A stretch of DNA of 64,000 bases from Methylobacterium aerolatum. Lineage in GTDB: Bacteria > Pseudomonadota > Alphaproteobacteria > Rhizobiales > Beijerinckiaceae. Below the pieces are notes generated by a model. It ran no database searches. It had not been told where the DNA came from and was given only the letters and a program-made list of their open reading frames with translations. Positions 55,440-64,000 of this stretch are shown piece by piece. The stretch's first letter is position 1, and each line of letters opens with the position of its first letter. The translations under genes were made by a program, and so were the position numbers. The stretch is from positions 1 to 64,000 of the forward strand of contig NZ_BPQE01000004.1 of assembly GCF_022179085.1 (NCBI RefSeq), in the 5' to 3' direction.

Positions 55440-57692
55440 TCACGGCGTGCCGATCCGGCCGCCGACCGCGCGGGCGCCCTCGGCCACTTCCCGCGCGGGG
55501 ACGGCGGAGGCCCGGTCGCCGCCCGCGCCGCCCGTCCCGGCGGGACGCGGACGCTCGGCGGCCTTGAACAGGCCGTTCAGCCCGCCGATGACCTCGAAGG
55601 ACCGGCGGGAGATCTTGCCGAAGGCGCTGGCATTGGGGTCCGTCGGTGCGATGACGCCGCCGGCGGCGGCCTGGGCCGCGGCCTTCGGGCTCTCCTTCAG
55701 GCCGGGCAGGCCCTTGATCTCGATGCCCTGGTGGGCCGGCTCCATCACGTCGTGCCAGGTCTGGGCCGGCAGGGAACCACCGGTGAGCTTGTTGGTCGAG
55801 GTGTGGTCGTCGTTGCCGTACCAGACGGCGGCGACGTAGTTGCCGGTGTAGCCGACGAACCACGCGTCGCGGTAGGCGTTCGTGGTGCCCGACTTGCCGG
55901 CCACCTTGATGCCCTCGAGCTGCGCCCGGCGGCCGGTGCCCTCCTCCACCACCTTGTTGAGCATGTAGTTCATGTCCGCCACGACCTGCGGCGAGAGCAC
56001 CCGCTCCGGCGCCTCGTCGGCATGGCGGTAGATGACCTCGCCGGAGGAGTTGCGGATCTCGGTGGCCGCGTAGGGCTTGGCCTTGAAGCCGCCGTTGGCG
56101 AACACGGCGTAGCCCGCCGCCTGATCGAGAACCGTCACCTCGTCGGAGCCGATCGGCAGCGACACCGTGTCGACGAGGGGCGTGGTGATGCCCATGCTGT
56201 GCGCCATGGCGATGATCTTCGCCCGGCCCGCCTTGGCGGCCTTGGCCTCGTGGCTGATGCCCATCGCCTTGCCGAGCTGGATGGAGATCTTGATCGGGAT
56301 CGTGTTCACCGATTTCGCCACGGCGAGCCACATCGGCTGGCGCCCGGAATAGGAGCGGCCGTAGTTCTGCGGGCACCAGTTGCCGATGCAGACGGGGCTG
56401 TCGACCACCGTGGTGTCCGGCTTGAACTGCCCCGAGGCGAGGGCCGCCGCGTAGACGTAGGGCTTGAACGACGAACCCGGCTGGCGCAGGGCGTCGGTCG
56501 CGCGGTTGAACTGGCTCTCGCCGTAGTCGGCGCCGCCGACCATGGCGCGCAGCGCCCCGTCGGGATCGAGGATGACCACGGCCGCCTCGTCCACGTCCGA
56601 GACGTCGCCGGACTTGCGCAGGATGTCGGCCACCACCTCGTCGGCGCGCTTCTGCACCGCGAGGTCGAGGGGGGTCTTCACGGTGAGCACCCGGTCGCCC
56701 CGGAGCTTGCCGGCATCGGCCATGGCCTTCACTTGGCCGAAGGCCCAGTCGAGGTAGTAGTCGGCGGTGATGTCGCGGGTGCGGGTGACGGGGGTCGCCG
56801 GGTTGCGCAACGCCGTCTGGATCTGCCCCTCCGTGACGAAGCCCGCCTCCACCATGTTGTGCAGCACGTCCGCCGCTCGGGCGCGGGCGGCGGGCAGGTT
56901 GACGTGCGGCGCGTATTTCGTCGGCGCCTTGAACAGGCCCGCCAGCATCGCGGCCTCCGCGAGGCTGATGTCCTTGAGCGGCTTGCCGAAATAATAATCC
57001 GCCGCCGCCACGGCGCCGAAGGTGCCGCCGCCCATATAGGCGCGGTCGAGGTAGAGCTTGAGGATCTCGTTCTTGGTGAGGTGGCTCTCCAGCCAGAAGG
57101 CCAGGAACGCCTCGTTGACCTTGCGCTCCAGCGAGCGCTCGTTCGTCAGGAAGAGGTTCTTGGCGAGCTGCTGGGTGATGGAGGAGCCGCCCTGCGTGTT
57201 GCCGCCGCCCCGCGAGTTGTTGACCAGCGCGCGGGCGGTGCCGATCGGATCGATGCCGTAATGCTCGTAGAAGCGCCGGTCCTCCGTGGAGATCAGCGCC
57301 TTGATCATGATGTCGGGGAACTGGTCCAGCGACAGGGAATCGTCGTGCTTGATGCCGCGGCGTCCGACCTCAGTGCCGTAGCGGTCGAGGAAGGTGATCG
57401 CGAGGTCCTGCTGCTTCAGCCAATTGTCGCTGGTGAGCTGGAATGCGGATTGCGCCAGGGCGAGCAGGCCGACGAGGCCGACGGTGCCGATCGTCGCCGC
57501 CTCGCTGGTGAGGTCGAGGGCGACGCGCTTCCAGCCGCGCACGGCGAAACGGGCCATGAACCGCTGGAACCGCTCGTAGGCCTCCCCCGTCGATCGGCCG
57601 CTGTCGTACAGGGACGCGTTGACCCAGGCATCGAAGGCCAGGGCGGCGCGTTCGAGGCGGGTCTTGATCGTGGTGAAGTTCGGCAGGCGCAC
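55440..57692 (-). CDS. Penicillin-binding protein 1A (bifunctional)
   Basis: 750 residues from GTG 57692 ([20 protein letters not shown]), with the frame open to 58136 only across the divergent gene. A cytoplasmic helix-rich start is followed by a membrane anchor ([20 protein letters not shown]). The GT51 glycosyltransferase has [18 protein letters not shown] (catalytic Glu137) and [20 protein letters not shown]. The transpeptidase carries the SxxK serine in [16 protein letters not shown], an SxN as AKSVNTIPI, and KTG-type [18 protein letters not shown]. It makes and cross-links peptidoglycan. The ribosome-binding site is weak. Downstream genes are DUF1214/DUF1254. Confidence 0.94.
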   Translation of the reverse strand: MRLPNFTTIKTRLERAALAFDAWVNASLYDSGRSTGEAYERFQRFMARFAVRGWKRVALDLTSEAATIGTVGLVGLLALAQSAFQLTSDNWLKQQDLAITFLDRYGTEVGRRGIKHDDSLSLDQFPDIMIKALISTEDRRFYEHYGIDPIGTARALVNNSRGGGNTQGGSSITQQLAKNLFLTNERSLERKVNEAFLAFWLESHLTKNEILKLYLDRAYMGGGTFGAVAAADYYFGKPLKDISLAEAAMLAGLFKAPTKYAPHVNLPAARARAADVLHNMVEAGFVTEGQIQTALRNPATPVTRTRDITADYYLDWAFGQVKAMADAGKLRGDRVLTVKTPLDLAVQKRADEVVADILRKSGDVSDVDEAAVVILDPDGALRAMVGGADYGESQFNRATDALRQPGSSFKPYVYAAALASGQFKPDTTVVDSPVCIGNWCPQNYGRSYSGRQPMWLAVAKSVNTIPIKISIQLGKAMGISHEAKAAKAGRAKIIAMAHSMGITTPLVDTVSLPIGSDEVTVLDQAAGYAVFANGGFKAKPYAATEIRNSSGEVIYRHADEAPERVLSPQVVADMNYMLNKVVEEGTGRRAQLEGIKVAGKSGTTNAYRDAWFVGYTGNYVAAVWYGNDDHTSTNKLTGGSLPAQTWHDVMEPAHQGIEIKGLPGLKESPKAAAQAAAGGVIAPTDPNASAFGKISRRSFEVIGGLNGLFKAAERPRPAGTGGAGGDRASAVPAREVAEGARAVGGRIGTP

Positions 57693-57933
57693 GTCTCTGA
57701 TCCGGTCTTCGGGCGCCCTCTCGGCTCCCGTGGTAGTAGCAGGAATGTGCGGCAGCGGCGAGGCGGCAGGCCCTCCTGCTCCAACGCAGACTGCCCGGTA
57801 TAGCCGCCCGGCGGCACCCGATATCCTAACACAGGGTAAACGCCGCCGCCGTGGCGGCCTCCCCCTGCCGTGGCGTCGTCCTTTGCCGCGACGCTTGCCT
57901 CCGGCCGGCGCCTCGGGCAGACGGGGCGGGCCC

Positions 57934-58446
57934 ATGTCACACTCCCCGCGCCATTCCGGCGGCCCCGCGGCGAAACATCCCGGCGTCGCGGACAAGCCCT
58001 TCTGGCGGACCAAATCCCTTGAGGAGATGTCCCCCGAGGAATGGGAGAGCCTGTGCGACGGCTGCGGCCGCTGCTGCCTGATCAAGCTCGAGGACGAGGA
58101 CACGGGCGAGGTCCACCACACCGATATCGGCTGCACCCTGCTCGACGGGTACGGCTGCCGCTGCCGCGACTATCCCCGGCGGCAGAAGAAGGTGCCGGAT
58201 TGCGTCCGCCTCACGCCGGAGGCGGTCCGCACGATTCCCTGGCTGCCGCCGACCTGCGCCTACCGCCTGATCCGCGACGGGGCGCCGCTCTATCCGTGGC
58301 ATCCCCTCGTCTCGGGCCGCGCCGCGAGCGTCCACGAGGCGGGCATCTCGGTGCGCGGACGCCTCTCCGGCAACGAGGAGGAGTTCACCGAGGAGGAATA
58401 CCTCGACCGGATCGTGGAGTGGCCAGGCCTGCCGCCCGAGGCATAA
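57934..58446 (+). CDS. YcgN/YkgJ-type cysteine cluster protein
   Basis: 170 residues. The UPF0260/YcgN family signature is [20 protein letters not shown], with Cys41, 44, 47, 48, then [20 protein letters not shown] (Cys67, 75, 77) and [12 protein letters not shown] (Cys90). Eight conserved cysteines suggest a zinc or iron-sulfur site. Length and segments such as [20 protein letters not shown] are typical. Function is unknown. It is divergent from PBP1A. The C-terminal GLPPEA is the first unit of an in-frame 24-bp tandem array that follows, where each unit carries the stop. Confidence 0.9.
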   Translation: MSHSPRHSGGPAAKHPGVADKPFWRTKSLEEMSPEEWESLCDGCGRCCLIKLEDEDTGEVHHTDIGCTLLDGYGCRCRDYPRRQKKVPDCVRLTPEAVRTIPWLPPTCAYRLIRDGAPLYPWHPLVSGRAASVHEAGISVRGRLSGNEEEFTEEEYLDRIVEWPGLPPEA

Positions 58447-58556
58447 AAAAACCTGCCGCCCGAGGCATAAAAAAGCCTGCCGCCCGAGGCATAGGAAGGC
58501 TTGCCGCCCGAGGCATAGGAAGGCTTGCCGCCCGAGGCATAGGAAAGCCTGCCGCC
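58431..58556 (+). repeat. 24-bp tandem array repeating the gene tail and stop
   Basis: GCCGCCCGAGGCATA occurs at 58431, 58455, 58479, 58503 and 58527, exactly 24 bases apart, followed by a partial sixth (58551-58556). The spacer varies (AAAAAACCT, AAAAAGCCT, GGAAGGCTT). In the host frame every unit reads LPPEA then a stop: first TAA, second TAA, then TAG. The period is a multiple of three. Loss of the first stop would add eight residues. Confidence 0.95.
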
Positions 58557-58697
58557 TCTCACCGCCGTCTCTGCGAGCGCAGCGAAGCAACCTCTGGCAG
58601 CAGGACGCCTCGGAGTCGCGCCGGGAAGCCGGCATTATCCACTCTCGCCCTCATCCTGAGAGTCTCGCCGAAAATTCGGCCGTCCTCCCTCGTCGCG

Positions 58698-58748
58698 CCC
58701 TCGTCCTGAGGTGCCGGAGCGCAGCGGAGGCCTCGAAGGAGGGCTCCA
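58698..58748 (+). repeat. Interspersed repeat, family C, copy 2
   Basis: CCCTCGTCCTGAGGTGCCGG then AGCGCAGCGGAGGCCTCGAAG and GAGGGCTCC. Reverse complement of 51080-51132 over most of its length. Confidence 0.75.
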
Positions 58749-58817
58749 GGGACCGCAGAGCCTTCGGGAGCCCTCGGTCGAGGCGGCTTCGCCGCACTCC
58801 AGAGCCCGGCCGGAAGG

Positions 58818-58973
58818 GTCCTGGCGGCCTATGAAGCCCTCCTCGTCTTTGCGAGTGCAGCGAAGCAATCCAGGGATGCCCCACGTTCGGACATGGCCCG
58901 TTGCCCTGGATTGCTTCGCTGCGCTCGCAATGACGGAGGGAGCGACGACTTTCCGGCCAGACACTCAGGATGA
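58818..58973 (+). repeat. Composite repeat (REP family A with conserved flanks), copy 2
   Basis: The REP core is 58844-58936, CGTCTTTGCGAGTGCAGCGA...GGATTGCTTCGCTGCGCTCG then CAATGACGG. Flanks match 50908-51060: TCCTGGCGGCCTATGAAGCC on the left and GACTTTCCGGCCAGACACTC on the right. Confidence 0.85.
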
Positions 58974-59027
58974 GGGAGTCTGAGGGGGCGAACGGGCTTC
59001 TCGGCTGACTTTCAGGAGGTGATGGAT

Positions 59028-59059
59028 CCCTGGATTGGTTCGCTGCGCCCGCAAGGACG
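59028..59059 (-). repeat. REP family A, right arm only
   Basis: CCCTGGATTGGTTCGCTGCG then CCCGCAAGGACG, the right half of the palindrome, ending ten bases before the NrsF-like stop. Confidence 0.65.
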
Positions 59060-59068
59060 ATGCGGGCG

Positions 59069-59719
59069 TCACCCCGGTGCGCGCGACAGCAGGCGCCCGC
59101 CGGCGAGGCCGTTCAGGCCGATCACCCCGCCGATCACGCCCAGATGGACGAGCAGATCCGCGACGGTCGACTCGTCCGGATGGAAGGGCATCAGGAGGGC
59201 GGCCGCGGCGGCGGCGACCGCGAGACCGGCGAGCGCCGCCGTGAGGTTCGGCCGCAGCGGACAGGCCCGGCGCAGCATCGCGACGATCAGGAGCGACAGC
59301 GGGATCGAGACGCAGACGAGGAAGCCGAGGCAGCCGACGCCTTCGTGCTCGGCGGGAAGGTCCGCGACCGGCGCCACCAAGGACCGCAGGCATCCGGGGC
59401 CGCTCGCGCCGAGCCACAGGGCCAGGAACGGCAGCGGCAGCAGCGCCCAGGAGGGCGACCGTCCCGGTACGCTCGTCGCGAAGGCCGCGTAGGCGGCGGT
59501 GACGGCGGTGAGGACCGCCCCCAGCGCCGCCAGGGCGAGATCGAGTCGCTCGATCCGGCCGTCGAGGCCGATCATCGCGAGGCGGGAGGCCAGGAGGGCG
59601 CCGATCCCGGCGACCGCCGCGAGCCACAGGGCCGTGCGCAGGCCGGGGCGCGGCAGGCGCCGCACCGGCTCCAGACGCCCGGCGAGGTCCTCGACGAGCC
59701 TGTCGTGCCGGGCCACCAT
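59069..59719 (-). CDS. NrsF-type anti-sigma factor (DUF1109)
   Basis: 216 residues with about six membrane helices (ALWLAAVAGIGALLASRLAM; LDLALAALGAVLTAVTAAYA; WALLPLPFLALWLGAS; FLVCVSIPLSLLIVAMLR; LAGLAVAAAAAALLM; HLGVIGGVIGLNGLAG). The pattern, with a cytoplasmic start RHDRLVEDLAGRLEPVRRLP, fits NrsF/DUF1109, the membrane anti-sigma factor of SigF-like ECF sigma factors. The cysteine positions (CLRS, GCLGFLVC, ACPL) are in the expected regions; in Caulobacter conserved Cys residues sense stress. Its ATG shares the A of the sigma stop (TGATG). Confidence 0.85.
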   Translation of the reverse strand: MVARHDRLVEDLAGRLEPVRRLPRPGLRTALWLAAVAGIGALLASRLAMIGLDGRIERLDLALAALGAVLTAVTAAYAAFATSVPGRSPSWALLPLPFLALWLGASGPGCLRSLVAPVADLPAEHEGVGCLGFLVCVSIPLSLLIVAMLRRACPLRPNLTAALAGLAVAAAAAALLMPFHPDESTVADLLVHLGVIGGVIGLNGLAGGRLLSRAPG

Positions 59720-60276
59720 CACTCCTTCTCCTGTCCGAGGCTGGTGCGCAGGGCCTTGAGCGCCCGGTGCAGATTGACCTTGAGGGCGCCCTTGGTCCGG
59801 CCGGTCAGGGCGGCGGTCTCGTCGAGGGAGAGCTCCCGCAGGCCGAGATGCTCCACGGCCTGACGCTGTCCCTCGGGCAGGGCCGCCACGGCGCGGGCGA
59901 GGGCCGCGCCCCGCTCCCGCGTCTCCAGGGCAGCGCCGGGCCCGGGGCCGGGATCGACCTCCGCCTCGAAGGCCAGGGGATCGTGCACCTCCTGCGGGCG
60001 CCGGCCGGCCCGGCGCAGGCGGTCGATCGCCCGCCGCCGGGTGATGGCCGCGAGCCAGGGCAGGAAGGGCCGCGCCGGGTCGTAGCTCGCCCGGGCGGCG
60101 TGCACGGTCATCAGCGTGTCCTGGACCACGTCGTCCACCGCCTCGCCCCGGACGCCCTGGGCGCGGGCGATGCCCGCCACGAGGGGTAGGCACGCCTGGA
60201 GCAGGGCGCGGTAGGCCGCCGCGTCGCCCCGCTGGGCCGCGTCCATCAGGCTCCCCAAGTCGCGCTCGCGTGCCAT
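59719..60276 (-). CDS. ECF sigma factor, SigF-like
   Basis: 185 residues from ATG 60276. Region 2 is QGVRGEAVDDVVQDTLMTVH followed by DPARPFLPWLAAITRRRAID, with the DDVVQDT core motif; region 4 is LPEGQRQAVEHLGLRELSLD plus TGRTKGALKVNLHRALKAL. It is coupled to the NrsF-type gene downstream, giving a SigF/NrsF module that is usually triggered by oxidative or metal stress. An upstream extension of the frame to 60411 has no ribosome-binding site. Regulated targets are not visible. Confidence 0.9.
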   Translation of the reverse strand: MARERDLGSLMDAAQRGDAAAYRALLQACLPLVAGIARAQGVRGEAVDDVVQDTLMTVHAARASYDPARPFLPWLAAITRRRAIDRLRRAGRRPQEVHDPLAFEAEVDPGPGPGAALETRERGAALARAVAALPEGQRQAVEHLGLRELSLDETAALTGRTKGALKVNLHRALKALRTSLGQEKE

Positions 60277-60755
60277 CGCGCTACCGGTCCGCGTCTCTCC
60301 AGCCGCCCTGTCTAGTCCAGCCGACCGCCCGGCGGCCAGGGGGCGGGGTCCGCCCCCGAGGGAGAGCCCGGCTCCGGCCAGGGCACCGAAGGCGACGGCC
60401 ATGGCGCTCACGCCTTCGTTGCGGCGGCGGGAATCCCGCCACGCAGGGCCGCCCGGCTGAAACGAGAGGGATCGCGAGGGGCGAACGAGATCGGTCGCAT
60501 GGGCGGGCTGGCTCCGGGGCCGGACCTGCCCCTCGCTCCGTCTTTCGCCGACCGGACGGACGCGGTTACACGCCCCGGCGGCCGGACATGGCGCGTCCGG
60601 CGAACATACGCCCGTCCGTTGAACTATCGGTACAAGTCAAACCGTCGATTGTATATCTCGATCAATATGCCTGGTCCCGTCGTATTTCTCGCGGCAGAAC
60701 GGCTTTCCTCTCGGCGGAACATTTGACATGAGTGTCGCTTCTGCGGGGCGAACTC
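60277..60755. other. Divergent region sigma factor / glycosyltransferase
   Basis: 479 bases without a supported gene. The part at about 60610-60720 is less GC-rich (GATTGTATATCTCGATCAAT) and probably holds the glycosyltransferase promoter. An autoregulatory SigF promoter may lie near 60300-60450, but no motif could be assigned. Confidence 0.45.
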
Positions 60756-61565
60756 ATGCGCGCGAACGGGCCCGGCCGTGTGGACGTGATCATGCCGGCC
60801 CACGATGCGGCGGCCACCGTGGCGCGGAGCGTGGAGAGCGCCCTCGCCTGCCCCGAATGCGCCCGCGTCCTGGTGATCGACGACGCCTCCCGCGACGGGA
60901 CCGCCGCCATCGTCGAGTCCCTCGCCGGGCGGGCGCCCGGACGGGTGGTGCTCGTGCGGCTCGCGGTGAACGGCGGCCCGGCCTATGCGCGCAACGTCGG
61001 ACTCGCCCTCGCGGAGAGCGACCTCGTGGCTTTCCTCGATGCCGACGACCTGTACGAGCCGCAGGCGCTGACCGTGGCGGTGGCCGCCCTCGACGGGCTG
61101 GCCGACCTCGCCCTGGTCCGACTCGCCCTGAAGCCCCTGGGGCTCGATCCGGCGCTCGCCTCCCATCCGGGATTCGGGGACGCCTGGACGCGGGTGGCCT
61201 TCACGGTGCCGAGCAACGTCGTCGTCCGCCGCGCGGTGGTCGCGGCGGCGGGCGGCTTCCCGGAGGACGACCTCTTCCGGCGCCACGGCGGCGAGGACGT
61301 CGCCCTGTTCCAGGCCGTCGTGCGCACCTGCCGGGTCGGCACGCTCTTCACCGAGCCCGGCGTGCTCTACCGGATCCGGCCGGATTGCGCCGCCCTGAAG
61401 CTCATCCGCGCCTGCCTGTTCGACATCCTCCCGCCGGGGATCGAGGCCGACCTGCCGAAGGCGGAGAGCGTGACCGTCAAGATCATGCAGCGGCTCAAGC
61501 TGTTGAGCCCCTTCGTCCGCGCGGAGCCCGGGGCGACGGAGGTGCGGGTCACGTGGTCGGGGTGA
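60756..61565 (+). CDS. Family 2 glycosyltransferase
   Basis: 269 residues. The GT-A fold begins VDVIMPAHDAAATVARSVES, followed by VLVIDDASRDGTAAIVESLA, NGGPAYARNVGLALAESDLV and the DxD-type AFLDADDLYEPQAL. A later EDVALFQAV matches the GT2 ED motif. It is short, without a membrane segment, so it probably acts in the cytoplasm on a polysaccharide or glycolipid precursor; acceptor is unknown. I use ATG 60756; GTG 60732 in frame would add eight residues. It is convergent with the creatininase gene. Confidence 0.87.
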   Translation: MRANGPGRVDVIMPAHDAAATVARSVESALACPECARVLVIDDASRDGTAAIVESLAGRAPGRVVLVRLAVNGGPAYARNVGLALAESDLVAFLDADDLYEPQALTVAVAALDGLADLALVRLALKPLGLDPALASHPGFGDAWTRVAFTVPSNVVVRRAVVAAAGGFPEDDLFRRHGGEDVALFQAVVRTCRVGTLFTEPGVLYRIRPDCAALKLIRACLFDILPPGIEADLPKAESVTVKIMQRLKLLSPFVRAEPGATEVRVTWSG

Positions 61566-61588
61566 GAGGCGGCCGCGACGGTCGGCCC

Positions 61589-62371
61589 TCAGACCTGAAG
61601 GTCGAACCGGCTGACCTCGCCGAGCAGGTCGACGAACACCCTCGCCCCGTGGTCGAGGAGGGCGTGGCCGGCGGCGGCGGTGCCGAGGCGGGCATCGCCG
61701 AGGGCACCCGTGATGTTCAGGTCTTCGGTCTTCCAGGCGAGGGCGGCGGGGCGCCCGGTGCGCAGCACGGCGTGATCCCGGGCGATCTCCCGTCCCCGCG
61801 AGGGGAAATCCGCCACGGCCTCGCGCCGCACGAGGTCCGGGCGCAGGGCGAGCATCAACGCCGTCTCGATCCCGCCCGCATGGATGCCGTGGGCGATCTC
61901 CTCCGGCGGGAAGAGCCCGGCCGGGACGCCGAGCCGCGCCCAGGAGGTCGTGACCGCCACCATCCCGAACCGCCCGCGCAACTCGCCCGCGACGAGGTCG
62001 ATGAGGGCGGAGTTGCCGCCGTGGCTGCTGACGACGACGAGGCGGCGGCACCCGCTCCGGGCGATGCCGGCGCCGATCTCGGTCCAGGCCGCCAGCGCCG
62101 TCGCGGCGGTGAGGCTGAGGGTGCCGGCGAAGGTGTCGTGCTCGTCGGACTTGCCCACGGTCTGGACCGGCAGGACGAGCACGTCGAGGTCGCGCGGCGT
62201 CAGGGCGGCGACCCGGTCGAGGTAGCCCTGCGCGATGACCGTGTCGGTGGAGAGGGGCAGGTGTGGCCCGTGCTGCTCCGTCGCCGCCACCGGCAGGACG
62301 GCCACGGCCCGGCTGAGCTCGGCTCCGGCGAGGTCCCCGGTGGTGAGGTCGCCCCAGTTGCGTGCGCCCAT
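61589..62371 (-). CDS. Creatininase-family amidohydrolase
   Basis: 260 residues. Metal-binding segments are VAATEQHGPHLPLSTDT (Glu32, His34 and the Asp) near residue 28, VSSHGGNSALIDLV near 115 and GIHAGGIETALMLALRP near 160, where a Glu completes the dinuclear site. This is the creatininase/MftE fold; members open creatinine rings, hydrolyse formamide-like or peptide substrates, or clip the mycofactocin precursor. No mftA/mftC genes are near, so its substrate is uncertain. GGG-rich sequence precedes the ATG. Confidence 0.87.
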   Translation of the reverse strand: MGARNWGDLTTGDLAGAELSRAVAVLPVAATEQHGPHLPLSTDTVIAQGYLDRVAALTPRDLDVLVLPVQTVGKSDEHDTFAGTLSLTAATALAAWTEIGAGIARSGCRRLVVVSSHGGNSALIDLVAGELRGRFGMVAVTTSWARLGVPAGLFPPEEIAHGIHAGGIETALMLALRPDLVRREAVADFPSRGREIARDHAVLRTGRPAALAWKTEDLNITGALGDARLGTAAAGHALLDHGARVFVDLLGEVSRFDLQV

Positions 62372-62424
62372 CCCGCGCCCTTCCCACGCTGCGCGACGGC
62401 GTCGGCCGGTCGCGGGGGGTGGTT

Positions 62425-62961
62425 CTACGCGAACAGCGCGTCGATGTCGTCCTGGCTGGTGGCGATCGCGGCGTCCTGCGGGCCGTTGAGCAGCAGCGTT
62501 TCGGCGCGTTCCTGCCGGGCGCGCTCCACGGGATCGGAGCTGATCGCGTCCCGCGCCCGCACCGCGCCGATGAACCGGTCCAGGCGCTTCTCGAAGCTCT
62601 GGAGGGCATCGACCACCTTCGAGATCCGCTGGCCGGTGATGTCCTGGAACGCGCAGGCCTCGAAGATCGTGTTGACGTGCTCGTCCAAGCCCGGCCGCCC
62701 GGCGGGGCCCTCGGGCAGGAGCAGCAGCGCCTCGGCGGCGGCCATGATGCGGTCGGTGGCGCCCGCCGTCGCCTGGAGGACGCTGCTGAGCTCCTCGTGC
62801 GCCATGGGGATGCGGTCGCGGCTCATCTCGTTGGGCCGCAGGGCCGCAATCTCCTCGCGCATGCTGGTGATGTAGTCGGCGATCTGCATCAGTTCCGAGA
62901 CGATCGTCGCGGACTCGAAATCCTGGACCTCGGACCGGTCCTTCCGCTGCGCCTTGGCCAT
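62425..62961 (-). CDS. cheZ: CheZ-type phosphatase
   Basis: 178 residues, helical. The catalytic segment is ACAFQDITGQRISKVVDALQ near 106, with the Asp/Gln pair used to dephosphorylate CheY-P. A long antiparallel helix region precedes it (SELMQIADYITSMREEIAAL), and the C-terminal ATSQDDIDALFA is a CheY-binding tail of the usual kind. GAGGTGACAGA before the ATG is a good ribosome-binding site. It lies 92 bases downstream of cheY on the same strand, a cheY-cheZ operon. Full chemotaxis genes are not in the window. Confidence 0.92.
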   Translation of the reverse strand: MAKAQRKDRSEVQDFESATIVSELMQIADYITSMREEIAALRPNEMSRDRIPMAHEELSSVLQATAGATDRIMAAAEALLLLPEGPAGRPGLDEHVNTIFEACAFQDITGQRISKVVDALQSFEKRLDRFIGAVRARDAISSDPVERARQERAETLLLNGPQDAAIATSQDDIDALFA

Positions 62962-63053
62962 TCTGTCACCTCACCGTGCCGGATCGTCACGAAAGGGCGC
63001 GGGCGCCCGGAGGCGCGTTCCGGAGCGCGCCCCGGGCTTGCGCACCGGTCCGG

Positions 63054-63437
63054 TCAGCTGCCGCAGACGGCCTCGATCTTCGACTTCAGCGTCGCCGCGT
63101 TGAAGGGCTTGACGATGTAGTTGTTCACACCGGCCTTCTTGGCGGCGATGACGTTCTCGGTCTTCGACTCGGCGGTGACCATGATGAACGGCGTCGTGCG
63201 CAGGCCCTCGTCGGCGCGGACATGGCGCAGCAACTCGTAGCCGGTCATCGGCTCCATGTTCCAGTCCGAGATCACGAGGCCGTACTTGCGGCCCTTCATC
63301 CGGGCGAGGGCGGCCGTGCCGTCGGAGGCGTCGTCGACCTCCTCGAAGCCGAGCTGCTTGAGCAGGTTGCGGATGATGCGGACCATCGTCTGGTAGTCGT
63401 CGACGACGAGGATCGGCATGCTCAGGTCGAGAGCCAT
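63054..63437 (-). CDS. cheY: CheY-like response regulator
   Basis: 127 residues, single receiver domain. Acidic pocket Asp13/Asp14 (LVVDDYQTMVR), phospho-acceptor Asp58 (VISDWNMEPMTGYE), Thr88 (IMVTAESKTENV) and Lys110 (NYIVKPFNAATL) are all present. WNMEPM is the CheY-type signature. It precedes cheZ, so it is likely the motor-controlling CheY. ATG 63437 is used; an upstream extension to 63518 lies in leader DNA. Confidence 0.94.
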   Translation of the reverse strand: MALDLSMPILVVDDYQTMVRIIRNLLKQLGFEEVDDASDGTAALARMKGRKYGLVISDWNMEPMTGYELLRHVRADEGLRTTPFIMVTAESKTENVIAAKKAGVNNYIVKPFNAATLKSKIEAVCGS

Positions 63438-63696
63438 GGACGAAATGCTCCGAAATAGAAACCGGGGCGCGTCGCACCCGGGGCGTTGGACTGTCCGTCG
63501 CCGGCGGCGGGGCCGCACGGAACCTTTGACAACCGTAGCGGGAACTGCGTTGCAAAGGGGTTAAGCGGGTCGTCCATGCCTCGCTTGACCCGCCGGGTCC
63601 GTTTCGGCAGGGTCCGCGGGGTCCGGTCCCCGGCAGCCCCTGCGGGCCGGGGCGCCGGCAGGACCGATCCCGCTCCGATGTCCCCCCTCTGAGTCG

Positions 63697-64000
63697 ATGT
63701 CCCCTGGCAACGAGACGGCCGCGCGGCCCTTCCTCCTGTGTCGCGCCGACGAGCCCGTGCCGGCGGCCCTGCGCGGCGCCGTGGCGGCAATCGGCAACTT
63801 CGACGGGGTTCACCGGGGCCACCGCGCCCTCGTGGACGCCGTGCGCGACGAGGCCCGCGCCCGCGCCAGGCCCGCCGTGGCCCTGACCTTCGAGCCGCAC
63901 CCGCGCGCCTTCTTCCGGCCCGACGCGCCGATGTTCCGCCTCACCGGCCCCCGGGCGAAGGAGGTGCTCTTCGCCCGCAGCGGCCTCGACGGGCTGATCG
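63697..64000 (+). CDS. ribF: Bifunctional riboflavin kinase/FAD synthetase, N-terminal part
   Basis: The first 101 codons of the gene; it runs off the right edge. The adenylyltransferase (FAD synthetase) domain is recognised by VAAIGNFDGVHRGHRALVDA with the His-X-Gly-His nucleotide-binding motif, and by VALTFEPHPRAFFRPDAP. RibF phosphorylates riboflavin to FMN and adenylates it to FAD. ATG 63697 lacks a clear ribosome-binding site. It is divergent from cheY. Confidence 0.93.
   Translation, partial: MSPGNETAARPFLLCRADEPVPAALRGAVAAIGNFDGVHRGHRALVDAVRDEARARARPAVALTFEPHPRAFFRPDAPMFRLTGPRAKEVLFARSGLDGLI

Larger units (their letters stand above)
58557..59068. other. Repeat-dense intergenic stretch
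   Basis: 512 bases of repeats with no supported gene: a REP left arm at about 58564-58600 (CGTCTCTGCGAGCGCAGCGAAGCAACCTC), family C at 58698-58748, a full composite repeat at 58818-58973 and a REP right arm at 59028-59059. Confidence 0.75.

Noticed and set aside
57693-58136. N-terminal extension of PBP1A into the YcgN-type gene
   Set aside because: Would overlap a well-supported divergent gene, and the residues look random; GTG 57692 begins the family sequence.
58431-58556. CRISPR-like regular repeats
   Set aside because: Repeats are contiguous 24-bp units without unique spacers and no cas genes are near; they are a tandem expansion of a gene tail.

Overview
The window is high-GC alphaproteobacterial chromosome. 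The best fit is Hyphomicrobiales (Rhizobiales), probably Methylobacteriaceae. The signs are the TCA block mdh-sucC-sucD-sucA-sucB-(SDR)-lpd on one strand, FlbT next to a short flagellin, an EcfG-type general-stress sigma factor, a cobalt-type nitrile hydratase operon, an ECF/NrsF sigma-anti-sigma pair, and dense intergenic palindromic repeats. No rRNA, phage, integrase island, IS element or CRISPR array is visible; one tRNA (Tyr) is present.

Layout. 1-5.9 kb: capsule export (a KpsD/Wza-like lipoprotein cut by the window edge, KpsS, KpsC) and a translationally coupled SDR plus formyltransferase pair that may modify a surface sugar. 5.9-7.8 kb: flbT and a flagellin. 7.9-18.6 kb: housekeeping (amino-acid permease, rpsO, pnp, small stress membrane proteins, RidA, an orphan polyamine-binding protein, tRNA-Tyr, ruvC, ynfA, xerC). 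18.7-29.2 kb: 2-oxoglutarate dehydrogenase, succinyl-CoA synthetase and malate dehydrogenase, all on the minus strand. The succinyl-CoA synthetase pair is interrupted by an AT-rich small membrane-protein gene. 29.7-42.7 kb: TetR regulator, glyoxalase II, methyltransferase, MarC, DoxX-like protein, di-haem peroxidase, a large Aas-type acyltransferase fusion, an MBL hydrolase and the nitrile hydratase operon. 42.9-64 kb: an EcfG-type sigma factor with a NepR-like N-terminus, a TPP enzyme, a phosphoesterase, a CCC1/VIT-like protein with a palindromic operator candidate, the lipid A/Kdo block (acyltransferase-waaA-lpxK), gshB, DUF1254/DUF1214, PBP1A, a YcgN-type cysteine-cluster protein, SigF/NrsF, a glycosyltransferase, creatininase, CheZ/CheY and the start of ribF.

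Many gene pairs overlap by 1-4 bases (GTGA, ATGA, TTGA, TGATG), and these overlaps settle several starts. At least three interspersed repeat families sit at gene ends. One REP-like copy supplies the stop codon of the nitrile hydratase accessory gene, and the YcgN-type gene ends in an in-frame 24-bp tandem array that repeats its own tail and stop. The most unusual items are the AT-rich gene inside sucCD, the NepR-like/EcfG fusion and that tandem stop array. All functional calls rest on recognised motifs and gene order; no database search was run.
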